Source: Lonicera japonica (taxonomy: Eukaryota; Streptophyta; Magnoliopsida; Dipsacales; Caprifoliaceae). From it: a DNA stretch of 64,000 bases. Below the pieces are notes generated by a model. The model had not been told where the DNA came from, did no database searches, and worked only from the letters and a program-made list of their open reading frames with translations. The DNA lies in assembly GCA_021464415.1 (NCBI GenBank), contig CM038470.1:8568394-8632393 (forward strand), written 5' to 3'. Numbering within the stretch: the first letter of the stretch is position 1; each line of letters opens with the position of its first letter. Below, in pieces: positions 1-9,930 of this stretch. A program made the translations under genes and the position numbers.

Positions 1-168
1 TTATTGAGAAGGAATCTCTCCTTTTTCAAAGTTGTAATAGTTAGCTTTCCAGTTGTATGGTTGTAAGTGACCGTGCCCAGCTATTTATAGTGAGCCCTTA
101 GCTTAATTTTAGGCATCTGGAATCTGGAAGCGATTGTAGTTTGGTGAAGAAGTTGCATACTTCTCTGT

Positions 169-265
169 AATTCCCTATTTCTCTTCTAATGAAAAATGCT
201 TTAATTATTTATATCACTCTTCTAATTTTTTTTATTTATCTATCATAGGTTCTTATCTCTTTTGA
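169..265 (+). repeat. Direct repeat flanking the viral coding region (5' copy; 3' copy at 6149-6244)
   Basis: The 97 bp at 169-265 recur at 6149-6244 with only a handful of differences (both contain TATCATAGGTTCTTATCTC). One copy lies just upstream of the movement protein frame and the other about 80 bp after the RNase H frame. This is what a linearised circular genome with terminal overlap, or a head-to-tail tandem insertion, would leave. The left copy sits near the window edge, so a longer upstream tandem copy cannot be excluded. Confidence 0.8.
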
Positions 266-457
266 GGAAAGAGCGTTGAAGGCAGAGTGTGCCGTATTAA
301 GCTCGATGACTCGCAGAAGTGGTCTGATATACATAAAATCTCTTCAGTATTTCTTAAGATTGTCTTCTTTGGCATTATAGTAAATATTTTATCAGAAGAA
401 GCTGTTACTTCTAATTTAAATATTTGTGATATTAGTGAAGAACTTATTTGTTTAAAA

Positions 458-1897
458 ATGTTTTCAAAAAACTCTTCTCCAAAATTAAGTAGATCTAGTA
501 GTATGTCTTCTTCTTCTTCGTCTTCCAGATTTTCTTCTTGTAATATAGAATCGCTTTATGAAATCACTCATACTCCCTCAACTGTTATTCCACAAACGGA
601 TTTTCCCACTGTGAATCCTTATGATGTTTTTGCTAAACCCACTCCTATCTCATGGACAAGACAAGTGCGAATGCTCATCTCCAGTAAATCCTCAACTCTC
701 CCAATCAAAGAGTACGTGCAAGCAAGCAAGTTTGATTCTCTGATAGTTCCCTCTGGTTCAGAAAAAAGGTTATTTCCAGTCCCTCTTCCACTAGATTTTC
801 AGCGAATGGCAATTACTCAAGGTTACACTCATCTGCACTTTGGAGCAATCCGATTTGCAATTACTTTTCATGGAAGAAAAGGTCTCCCGGTTGTTATCAA
901 TGTTGCGTTGATAGACTCCCGCTTGAAGACTTATTCTCAAGCAGTTCTTGGTACTGTCCAGGCAACCCTTAATGCTGGAACATTATTTTTCACTATCTAC
1001 CCCAATTTCAACATCCCTGTTGCAGACAAGCATTTGGCGACAGCGTTGAAAATTCAAGTTCAAATCAGTGACGTTTCCATGGTTGAAGGAACCGCAGCAG
1101 TAACCATCCATCATCAAATGATCACCCGTTTACAGAATCATTATTATGATCTCTGTATCCCAGGCTTAGAAACTGCAGAAGCACTGATGCTGACCATTGA
1201 TTCAAACTCAGCACCTACGACAAGCTTCATCCCAAAGCAGTTACCTCGTGAAGAACTCATTAAGTTGTTACCAGAAAAATGGGTAACTTCTTATGAAATC
1301 TTATATGAACAAGCCAACACTGGAGTGGTACAAACCACAGATCCGGTTTACATCAAGCGAGCCAATCAACAAATAGAAGTTGCTTACAAAAGAGATTCTT
1401 CTCTCCAGCATAATCCTTTTGTTACTGAGATCAACATGATAGAACCACTTGAGCGTCATCCTAGTGACCCGGAATTCAAAAATCATCCCATGAAGATTTT
1501 GTTTTTTAATCATGAAGGTATATCCGTCTATGAAGGCAAGGACTCCAATGACCACATCTGGTATGATGATTGTTATTGTGCAGGTTGTCAAGAAGCAATC
1601 TATGAAGATCAGCTAGACCCAGCTGAATTGAAGCGGTATAGGCGGAAAAAGAAGATCAGTGAAGGAAGGTCTCTCTCATCACAAGAACAACTGCAAGAAC
1701 GCTATGAAAATGGCGATCCCACAGTTGACTTACTTGGTGAACCCTCTGGCAAGTTTGACTTTTATGTGACTTATGGTGATTTTCCAAAAGCACAACCACC
1801 AAAAGTTACTCCCTCTCCACCTCCATGCACTCCCCCTCCAAAGCCTTACAAACCATTTCTTCCTCCAAAATCTCAACCTTTACCACCTTATGCTTAA
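458..1897 (+). pseudogene. Pararetroviral movement protein region (30K superfamily)
   Basis: The frame is open from 287, but 287 is GTG; the first in-frame ATG is at 458. A Ser-rich N-terminus precedes a core of about 250 residues resembling caulimovirid movement proteins, which in active viruses form tubules or modify plasmodesmata. A basic, charged segment (around 1630-1660) and a proline-rich C-terminus (1795-1890) follow. The frame ends at TAA 1895 and a second TAA follows at 1955, both in the same frame as the downstream capsid region, so they look like breaks or separators within one long polyprotein. Assignment is by overall pattern and position; no structural check was possible. Confidence 0.75.
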
Positions 1898-1972
1898 CAA
1901 GCTCTCAAAGCCCTGAAAAGCCCGTCCTCATTCCAACCCAAGAATTTTACACCATAACCTATTTCCTGTTTC

Positions 1973-3145
1973 TTGATGGAAGAACAAACCCCTTTTCCCC
2001 CTCCAAAAGATTTTGATAACCAGTTTCAAAATACTTCTCATATGTGGAAGGTCAAAAACCCTGTTCATGGTAATAGAAAGAAGGTGTCCGCAGCTGAAGC
2101 AGCTCTAAACTGGCAATCAGAGAATGCTGTTGTTCAAAATTCCATGTTATCTCAAATTGCTCAAAGTACCAGAAGCATGAGCAAAAGTCTGTCAAAATTG
2201 GATACGGTTGAAGCATCTATCCAAGAGATACGTGGAAAACTGAAACAAATTGATGATCGCATGAAGTATCTTTGCAACACAGTTATTAATTTCTCAGTAG
2301 TCAATGCCCAGTTCTCTATTATGCAGCAAGAACATAAATCTCTACAGGCTCACCTCAATTTTCTCCAAAAGGAACAATCACAACCCATTTTTCCAGGCCT
2401 CACCCAATCACCCCCTACCACCGGAATGTCCAACACAGATTTATGGAAAGATGTTCCCAAAAGACGTCTTCCCCGTTGGCCAGATCCTAAACCAAAATTC
2501 CGGTCTCCAAAACCAAAATCCCATTATGCCTATGTCCCCAAAGCAAAGCCAACTCCACCTCGTGCTACAATCAGAAACCCAGATTTTGATGATATGTACA
2601 TAGAAACTTATCGTCAACCAACTCAATCCTCTCTCCAACCACTTCAGTACTCCAATCCGGTACTACCAACCCCCTCGTTTAACAAACCCATCAGTACATA
2701 TTCCCAAAAAACCAGTGCATCATCTAACCCATCAGCCTATAAACCAGAACATGATCCTACCAGTGGTGTATCCACCAGACAGATGGATATGTTGTTTGTT
2801 CATAATGACGAAAATATGCCAAAAAACCAAATTACATCGTTCCTGAAAACTCTTGCAATGAATGATCATACACCCGTCAAAGCAACCAAACCTAATTTGT
2901 TTGCTAACTTTGATGAAGTTTTTATGGCAGAACAAGTTCTTCCTCGTCAACAACAACAACCTCCACCTCCTCCCCCACCAGATAATACCCTAGAACCAAT
3001 AGTTGAAGATCCCTCTTCTGATGATTCTTCAGATCATGATTATGTATTACCAAAAATTCCACCCGGAGAAAAATACCAACAGTTTACCCTTGATGATATC
3101 CCTCTAAAAGAATGGCGAACTCGATTCCACACGTTTACTACATAG
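1973..3145 (+). pseudogene. Pararetroviral coiled-coil and linker region upstream of capsid
   Basis: This 390-residue open segment lies in the same frame as the movement protein. Residues about 55-135 have heptad-like spacing typical of a coiled coil, as in virion-associated or capsid N-terminal regions of caulimovirids. The rest is Pro/Lys-rich with short acidic patches (DDSSDHD near 3015-3040) and a polyproline run near 2960. It ends at TAG 3143, after which capsid-like sequence continues in the same frame, so the stop looks like damage. I cannot assign a precise function to the linker. Confidence 0.65.
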
Positions 3146-3712
3146 ATTCAAACTGACATCCAACATTACTCTCAGCCAGAAGTCTTTTTAAGATTCTTTG
3201 CAAGATTGACAGGCAGATTGAAATATTGGTATAATTCCCTTGGTAAATACAGGCAGAAGACCCTGCAACAACAAAAATCAATTGATGAGTTTCTTGAACT
3301 CATATACATTGAATTTATTGAAAAAGCATCACGTCATCTTGACATCATGCGTGAAGAATTGCTAAGCATGAAGTGCTATTCATTAGACCTCAAAGATCTA
3401 GAAAAGCACTATGATCGAATCTCTCAACGGTTTTATGTCCTTGTCGGCATAGATGATGTGAATCTTAAACAGATCGTGTTTCATTCATTTCCTGGTCTTC
3501 TCGTAGTTGAAGCAAAGAAAATTTTGAAAATACAAAAGCAAAAAATCAAAGATCTCACTCTTGCAGACATCTACGAGCTCTTCGTTGACTCCATCGAACG
3601 AATGTGCAGCCAACAAACTCTCATGATTAACATCCAAAAAAATGCTGATAAGATTCATAACTCTTGCAACAAAGATTGGATAAAAATCAAGTGCAAGACT
3701 GACAAAAACTAA
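3146..3712 (+). pseudogene. Pararetroviral capsid core region
   Basis: Reading continues in frame after TAG 3143 and runs to TAA 3710; an ATG-led part opens at 3206. The text is aromatic and basic (RLTGRLKYWYNSLG near 3205-3246), then helical, like the gag-type capsid core of Caulimoviridae, which is followed in active viruses by a Lys/Arg-rich stretch and a CCHC knuckle. Exactly that follows here. The call rests on composition and position rather than on a catalytic motif. Confidence 0.65.
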
Positions 3713-4111
3713 GACTACAGATCTCACAGGAAAGGCAAACATTTGCTAAGGCATCGCAAAGGAAAGCGCTCAAAGCACAAGTCCTATGATGATGATAAGC
3801 CTTGGAAACGGCGATCCAAGCACAAAAGGTTAAAAAAAAGACCTTGGAAGTTTGTTAAAAGACGAAATTTCAGAAAGAAGCGCAGTGATGGTTATTTCAT
3901 ATGTCATAAGAAAGGTCACTTTGCAAAAAACTGTCCAAATGCAAAGAAGAAAGAAGCATTCATGGCCCTTCTGTTACAACACCATCTAGATATTCAGGAA
4001 TCAGATATTGAATATGTTCTTTCAGCACAAGATGAAGTATCCCCAGAAACAATCATGCAGATCTATTATTCTGATAAAGATTCTGTATCTAATCCAGACT
4101 CAGAAACATAA
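3713..4111 (+). pseudogene. Pararetroviral basic region with degenerate zinc knuckle
   Basis: A strongly basic stretch (about 3720-3890) leads into a CCHC-like knuckle at 3893-3934. The knuckle reads YFICHKKGHFAKNC: the position of the first metal-binding Cys is Tyr (TAT at 3893-3895), explainable by one G-to-A change. In the family this module packages pregenomic RNA. An acidic tail follows and the frame closes at TAA 4109, though the same frame stays open beyond and enters the protease region. Confidence 0.8.
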
Positions 4112-4156
4112 TTACTTTCTGACTCATCTTACTCTTCCACAAAGTCCAATCTCCCC

Positions 4157-5371
4157 ATGATTTATTCCCTTGAAGAATGCATGTCCCTCTCCCCTCAGCC
4201 ATCCCCATACGCAAAAATATCCTTCATCCGTAAACCCTATGCCAAACCCGTACCCCTCATCGCTTTTTTTAATACCGGCTCAACCAAATCCTTTATGAAC
4301 CCAGCAAAGCTACCATCCTCTTACTGGCAAAAATGTTCTCATCTCGCATTCCGAGTTGCAAATGGAGAAATCCTCACAGTCGATATTATTTCCAAATCCA
4401 TTCAATTGCAGATTTTCCCTGAAAAAATTATCCGACATAAAGTTTATGGTAGTGCTCTCCCTCAAAAGGATATTCTCATTGGCTTCGATATCATTCGTCA
4501 AATTTCAAAAATGAATTTTGATGATGATGGTCTTCGATTTAAAAAATTCATGTTACCATGGGTTAATCCAAAAGAAGTTAACCATATCCAAGCCCCAGTC
4601 CCCATTCTCGAATCCCTCACCAGTCCCTTCTCTATTGAAACCCTCACAAGCCAGATCATAAAAACCTCTTGCGCAGAATCCCACACCGAATTCCTGCAAA
4701 AATGTTCAAACCCTCTTTGGCAAAATCCCAAATACTTCGTGAAACTTCCATTCAAGTTAAACGAATATGTCAATCCAACCAAAGCCTCTCACTCAGGAAT
4801 GAATCCTGGACATCTCTCTTTGGCAGTAGAAGAATTAAATTTATTGTTAAATCAAAAATTTATTGAAGAAACAACTTCTCAATGGGCGTGTGAAGCCTTC
4901 TATGTCAACAAAAGATCAGAGCAAGTCAGAGAAAAAATGCGTTTGGTTATAAATTATCAGCCATTGAATCACTTTCTCCTAAGTGATAAATTCCCTCTCC
5001 CACAAAAGCATTCGCTATTCAGCCAATTATCTCATGCCAATATATTCTCAAAGTTTGATCTTAAGGGAGGCTTTTGGCAAATTAGTATTGAACCAAGTGA
5101 GCGACACAAGACAGCATTTTGCATCATTGGTTATCATTACCAGTGGACTATCATGCCTTTTGGACTCAAGAATGCTCCCTCAGTTTTTCAAAGAACAATG
5201 GCAGATATATTCCAACCCCTCATGGCTAATGCACTCATCTACATTGATGATATACTTCTATATTCTATGGACATGGAATCCCATCTGAACCTTTTATCCC
5301 ATTTCTACCAGCTCGTCCTAGAAAATGGAATTATGTTATCTCAGAAGAAGATGATCATTGCGACTACATAA
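4157..5371 (+). pseudogene. Pararetroviral aspartic protease and reverse transcriptase region
   Basis: The protease part has FFNTGSTKSF around 4265-4294, where the catalytic Asp of the usual D-T/S-G triad is Asn (AAT at 4271-4273), so it should be inactive. The reverse transcriptase part covers roughly 4740-5371 and keeps recognisable fingers/palm blocks: LVINYQPLN near 4942, FDLKGGFWQI near 5056, MPFGLKNAPSVFQ near 5153, and the catalytic YIDD box at 5240-5251. TAA at 5369 cuts the thumb region and TAG at 5417 follows in the same frame. The family role is reverse transcription of pregenomic RNA. Confidence 0.92.
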
Positions 5372-6068
5372 ATTGATTTCCTTGGAATGAAAATTTCTAA
5401 TGGTCAAATCCAATTGTAGCCTCACATTTCAAAAGATCTCCTCAAATTCCCAGATAAACTCACCTCTGTCACCCAGATTCAGCAATTCCTTGGCCTTGTA
5501 AATTACATGTCACAATTCATTCCCCATCTCCCCAAATACACAGGTCCCTTAGCTGAATTACTTAAAAAAAACCCTCCCCCATGGTCTCAAGTTCATTCTG
5601 CATGTGTTCGAAAGCTTAAAACACTGACCCAGTACCTACCACCTTTACAAATTCCATCCACAGGCAATAGAATCCTGCAAACAGACGCTAGTGATTTATA
5701 TTGGGCAACAATTTCTTAAGTCAGGCAAGTTCAAGCAATCAGAAATCCATTACCACTCTACATTCAAAGAAATTATAGTAATTCGCAGAGGAATAGAAAA
5801 GTTTCAATTTCATCTCATTGGTCATCATTTTACCATTGAGACAAATATGAAATCTTTCCCCGCAATGCTACAATTCAAGCATAAGCAGATACCAAATCCT
5901 CAGTTGTTACGATGGTATGAATGGTTTTCCCAATGGTCGTTTACAACGAAACATATCCCAGGAAAGCAGAATGTGATAGCAGACTATTACTCCAGAACCC
6001 AACCAAACCAGTTGTCCCACATCGACTACCCAATAAAAACCCTTACTTGCAAACCTTATAAATACTAA
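5372..6068 (+). pseudogene. Pararetroviral RT thumb and RNase H region, frameshifted
   Basis: In the RT frame, thumb/connection text (QQFLGLVNYMSQFIPHL near 5480-5530) leads to the first RNase H Asp block (LQTDASDLYW near 5676-5706), then TAA at 5717. The rest of RNase H continues in another frame (5691-6068), with HSTFKE near 5755 and HIPGKQNVIADYYSR near 5950-5995. An indel around 5700-5719 therefore splits the domain. About 80 bp of AT- and C-rich DNA separates it from the 3' direct repeat. No further frame such as a transactivator follows. Confidence 0.88.
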
Positions 6069-6389
6069 CCCTTGCAACCCCAAAACCCACAAATCCTACC
6101 TTGCATTTTCCCCATAGAAGAAATTCCTTACCCAGAAATCCTTTCCCAAATTCCCTCTTTCCCTTTTAATGAAAAATGCCTTAATTATTTATATCACTCT
6201 TTTAATTTCTTTATTTATCTATCATAGGTTCTTATCTCTTTTGAACTATTACCTATATATTTTTGTTATATGGTTTTTATTAGCATCATGGTATTCTGAA
6301 AATCGTGATTTAAGAACTCTAGGTATATATTATTCTTAAAAAAATTGCGGTATTGCGTAGTCCGAAACTACAGATATCTGTTCCAAGAA

Positions 6390-6885
6390 GGTGCTAAATG
6401 CATTTAGCACCATTTGGACAACAACCAGAAGGCGCTAAATGCATTTAACACCACAACCAGAAGGTGCTAAATACATTTAGCACTTCTTGAACAACAATCA
6501 GAAGGTGCTAAATAAAATTAGAACCACAACCAGAAGGGTAATCAGAAGGTGCTAAATGATATTAGCACCACAACCAGAAGGTGCTAAATGCATTTAGCAC
6601 CCCATGAATAGCAACCAGATGGTGCTAAATGCAATTAGCACCACAACCAGAATGTGTTAAATGCATTTAGCATTTCCTAGACAGCAACCAGAAGGTGCTA
6701 AATGCATTTAACACCCCTTCGACAGCAACCAGAAGGTGCAAAATGCATTTAGCACCCCCTAGACAGCAACTATAAGGCTAACAAGAAGGTGTTAAATGCA
6801 TTTAGCACCTTCTGAACAACAACCAGAAGGTGTGCAACTTGAACAACAAACTAGAAGATGTTAAAATAATTTTAGCACCATTATA
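6390..6885. repeat. Tandem array of about 13 palindromic 22-bp units
   Basis: Each unit is the half-site GGTGCTAAATG followed by its own reverse complement, giving a perfect or near-perfect 22-bp palindrome. Units start at 6390, 6431, 6463, 6504, 6548, 6580, 6621, 6653, 6694, 6735, 6788, 6829 (truncated) and 6857 (degenerate). Spacing is 41 or 32 bp for most steps because two spacer types, both ending CAACCAGAA, are used. The array begins about 145 bp after the pararetroviral 3' repeat. There is no open frame. A transcript would fold into a row of hairpins. Confidence 0.95.
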
Positions 6886-8177
6886 AAATAGAGAACAACA
6901 AAATTGATGAGATCAACATCCATTCAATTTATTTATATGTATATATATATGGATCGACATAGGGTTCATAAAAGAAAAAAAAAAGAGTTACGATCATATT
7001 GTTTTTAAATCTCGCTGGGTTGTCAAAATTAGTTAATTTCGATAGCAAAATGACCTCTGATCGTCTTAATTTTTCGCACAATTATAATAACTTTGTCTTC
7101 CGAACAACATATCCAAAAATCAGCCAAATCCAACGGTTCGATCAAGAGTTACATATATTTTACGATTGTAAATCTAGAAAGAAAAAGAAGAAGAAGACGA
7201 TGACGATGATGATGATGATGATGATGATGATGAGAACGACGTTCAGATTCAGGTGGTGTTGGTGGTGGTGATGAAAGAGGTAAAATTATTGGTGAGACAA
7301 CTTCTCTTTTCTTTTGTTCTTTGTTTTCTCTCTCTAAACTGTGTATGTAAAAGAGAATAATATGTCTTTTGTATAATTAGAATAAATGATATAGTAGGGT
7401 ATTTTTGTCCATCAACATTTATCATTTTCCTTAAAATAAATTAATATTATGAAAAGTGTCCTTATTGTAAAATCAAATTATGAAATTAGTACTAGTTCTC
7501 TTTATTAAATATGAGTCTGTCCTTAGAGTTATAAAATATTACGGAGCGAGGCCTTATAGCCCATTATCTCAAAACTAAAACTATTAAACTATTAAAAGGT
7601 GTTAAGGGTCTGGATTTTGAAAGTAAATTACGTTATTTAGATAATTTTTTTAAAATCTTGTGAAATTTTAAAATCCCATAAATTAGCGAATTTTAGAATT
7701 TGCTCAAAAGGTTGGGATTTTGAGCACCTCACATATTCAAAAAAGGTTGGGATTTTGACAATTCCACCTACTCAAAATAACGTTGTATTTAGTATTTTCA
7801 TATTTTACATAATTTTCCTATTTATCAAATATTTCTCCTATAAAAGATGATTTTATTGATTTAAAACTAAACCTTTAATTAGAACACTATTATATAAATA
7901 TTTGATTATTAATTTGAGATAAAAAATTAATTTGAAATATTACAATAAAAATACAGGAATTTGTTGCGTTCTTTAATTTTATTAGCTTTTGTTTATGTTA
8001 AGATCATGTAGGGTTTTTTTTTAAAAAATATGTTACTACTTTATATAATTTTTCTAGTTTCGTTTCTCAATAATTGCATCGACATATCATTAAAGATGCT
8101 CCTCACACAAATCAAGTATTTTGATTTTTATTGTTCATGTTATTATCAAATGGAGCCTAAATGAAATAATTAATATT
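6886..8177. other. Gene-less AT-rich interval with a GAT microsatellite
   Basis: No supported gene. The 90-residue open frame at 6999-7271 is driven by (GAA)n and (GAT)n runs at 7180-7232 and GGT runs at 7252-7270, so it is treated as low-complexity DNA. A short repeated phrase, GGTTGGGATTTTGA, occurs at 7711 and 7745. Nothing else is recognised. Confidence 0.7.
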
Positions 8178-8606
8178 AGTTCCTTAAATATTGTTTCAAG
8201 TGAATACTTCTATTTTTTAGGAGTTAAAAATGTTAATAATATAAAGATATGGTGAAAGTTGGGTTATAAAAATATTGTTTAAAGTGACGTTTCTATTTTT
8301 AGGGGTTAAAATGTTAATAATATAAAGATATGATGAAAGTTGGTAATTTCAAAACTTGAAATCTTATCTAATTAAAGTATTTGACCAAATTTGTGGTCAT
8401 AATTTAAGTTTTCCATAAAACTTACAGGCTTTTAGATTTTGTGGCAAACTTACAGATAAATAGTGGCCACACATTTGATAAATTAAGACCACTTTTTTAT
8501 TTAAGTTTCAATAATTACCAAACTTCCACCCTCATTTTTATATGATTAACACTTTAACCCCTACAAGAATAGAAACTTCCACTTTAAAAAATGTTTTAAG
8601 GAACTA
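8178..8606. mobile_element. MITE-like inverted-repeat element with an internal tandem duplication
   Basis: The left end (AGTTCCTTAAATATTG at about 8178) and right end (complement, AAAATGTTTTAAGGAACT ending about 8605) form long imperfect inverted repeats. The left arm contains two tandem copies of an about 77-bp block (8193-8269 and 8270-8345, each with GTTAATAATATAAAGATATG). The right arm near 8520-8600 is their inverted relative. No clear target duplication is visible, and the element has no coding capacity. Confidence 0.6.
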
Positions 8607-9370
8607 TGTTTTATTCTTTCTTTTAAGAGATAAACTATCAAAAAAATGGAGTGGACATAAATTATTTATGGAGTATTTTTTTTATGATGTCCCAAATTAC
8701 GAATTAAATTATTTTTTTAAATGCCCCAAATTAAGAGTATCTCGGTTTTTAGGGGTATAATCAATGTATCAAACTTTATAACAAATCAAGTTTCTTAATT
8801 CAAAATTGATGTATATATAACATTAAGAATAAGTGAAAGTCCAACCATACTTTTCATTTAGAAGTTACTACAATTTGCACTATGAATTGGCCTCTCCAAA
8901 TGTGACTTTTAGGTTGTGAACATTTTATGAAATACTAATACAACCCATGAAAACACGTAGGGCATGACAAACATAATTACAATGTTGAAATCCTCATAAG
9001 CATGATACGATAAATATGATATAACTCCAATTTTGTTTTAACGTTTAGACCTCCCATGAAATTCTTCTAAAATTGTCATCCTTATTTATAACCCTTCATA
9101 AAATTTATGCTGACCCCTTGATAACAATTGTAATCGAGTAAAAATATGCATCATGTACAAATTTAATGGAAGAAAAAAATTTATGCAAAATCATACCTAT
9201 ATTTACTTGAAAGAATATATGTAAATAAGATTCAGATTTATCTTGAAAGAAGTTTGATTATTAATTTGTGCTGCCGCCAAAGTAATAATTATTGAAGAAG
9301 TTATGGAGCTATATTGCTTAATTTATTATTTTCTTAGGAAACTAATATTTATAACTTTAAAACCTCTTTT

Positions 9371-9405
<35 letters not shown>

Positions 9406-9726
9406 GAAGAAGAAGAAGAGGAGGAGGAGGAGGAGTACGTGAGCATTACCTATTCCTAATTAGTTATGGAGAAATTCAATTTTAATATTGATATGTAAAT
9501 GGGTGAATTTGTGCGAAAAACAAAATAGAGTCCTAATCTTGTAATTAAAATTTTAATTGTAGTATTTTTTTTAAACTAAAAATAGAGTTTGAGTGAAAGT
9601 GATCCACTATTTCAAACTTGTGGTGAGGAATTAACTATAACTTAAAAAAACTTACAGTGACTTTCACCTTAACAAAATCCATATAAAATATATCACTGAG
9701 TTTTTAAGTAGACTTGCAAAATAACA
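8607..9726. other. Gene-less AT-rich interval with simple repeats
   Basis: No supported gene. A (TA)n run at about 9377-9401 passes directly into (GAA)n/(GGA)n at 9403-9437, which creates the Arg/Gly-rich frame at 9303-9485; I treat that as a shadow of the microsatellite. A small open frame at 8542-8760 overlaps the MITE arm and has no recognisable domain. Confidence 0.65.
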
Positions 9727-9930
9727 TGTGAAGTGATAATACGGTAATAATGTTTTAAAAATGCCCGGGTCTGGTTCTGTAGGATCAACAACAATAGTTG
9801 CATTGAGTATGGTTGTCAAGTAAAACCATGTGACGTGATAATACGGTAATAATGTTTTAAAAAGGCCCGGGTCTGGCTCTGAAGGATTAACAACAATAGT
9901 TGCATTGAGTATGGTTGTCAAGTAAAACCT
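9727..9930 (-). repeat. 102-bp tandem duplication preserving a minus-strand reading frame
   Basis: Two adjacent copies (9727-9828 and 9829-9930) share GATAATACGGTAATAATG and most other bases. The period is 102 bp, a multiple of three, so a minus-strand frame (9664-9966) reads through both as a 34-residue repeat containing YLTTILNATIVV and EPDPG. I do not recognise the protein. It could be a fragment of a gene or chance openness of a short duplicated block. Confidence 0.75.

Larger units (their letters stand above)
169..6244 (+). mobile_element. Endogenous pararetrovirus copy (Caulimoviridae type), decayed
   Basis: One forward frame runs from about 287 to 5719 and carries, in order, a 30K-type movement protein, a coiled-coil region, a capsid region, a zinc knuckle, an aspartic protease and a reverse transcriptase, followed by RNase H in another frame. 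No integrase is seen, which with the movement protein separates it from Ty3 retrotransposons. In-frame stops lie at 1895, 1955, 3143, 3710, 4109, 5369, 5417 and 5717, and there is a frameshift near 5700-5719. The protease catalytic Asp and the first zinc-knuckle Cys are replaced. The MP-first order in one frame recalls petuvirus/florendovirus-type genomes, but the genus cannot be settled by eye. It is a non-functional fossil. Confidence 0.9.

Noticed and set aside
287..460. Extending the movement protein start to 287
   Set aside because: That codon is GTG; ATG 458 is the first in-frame ATG and precedes the Ser-rich segment.
6390..6885. Periodic palindromic units considered as CRISPR or as a bacterial terminator array
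   Set aside because: The spacers are themselves repeated (CAACCAGAA) and the setting is eukaryotic; a palindromic satellite explains it better.
6999..7271. 90-residue open frame
   Set aside because: Its second half is encoded by GAA, GAT and GGT microsatellites; no domain and no promoter were seen.
9303..9485. 60-residue frame with YIYIYI and Arg/Gly runs
   Set aside because: Direct product of (TA)n and (GGA)n repeats.
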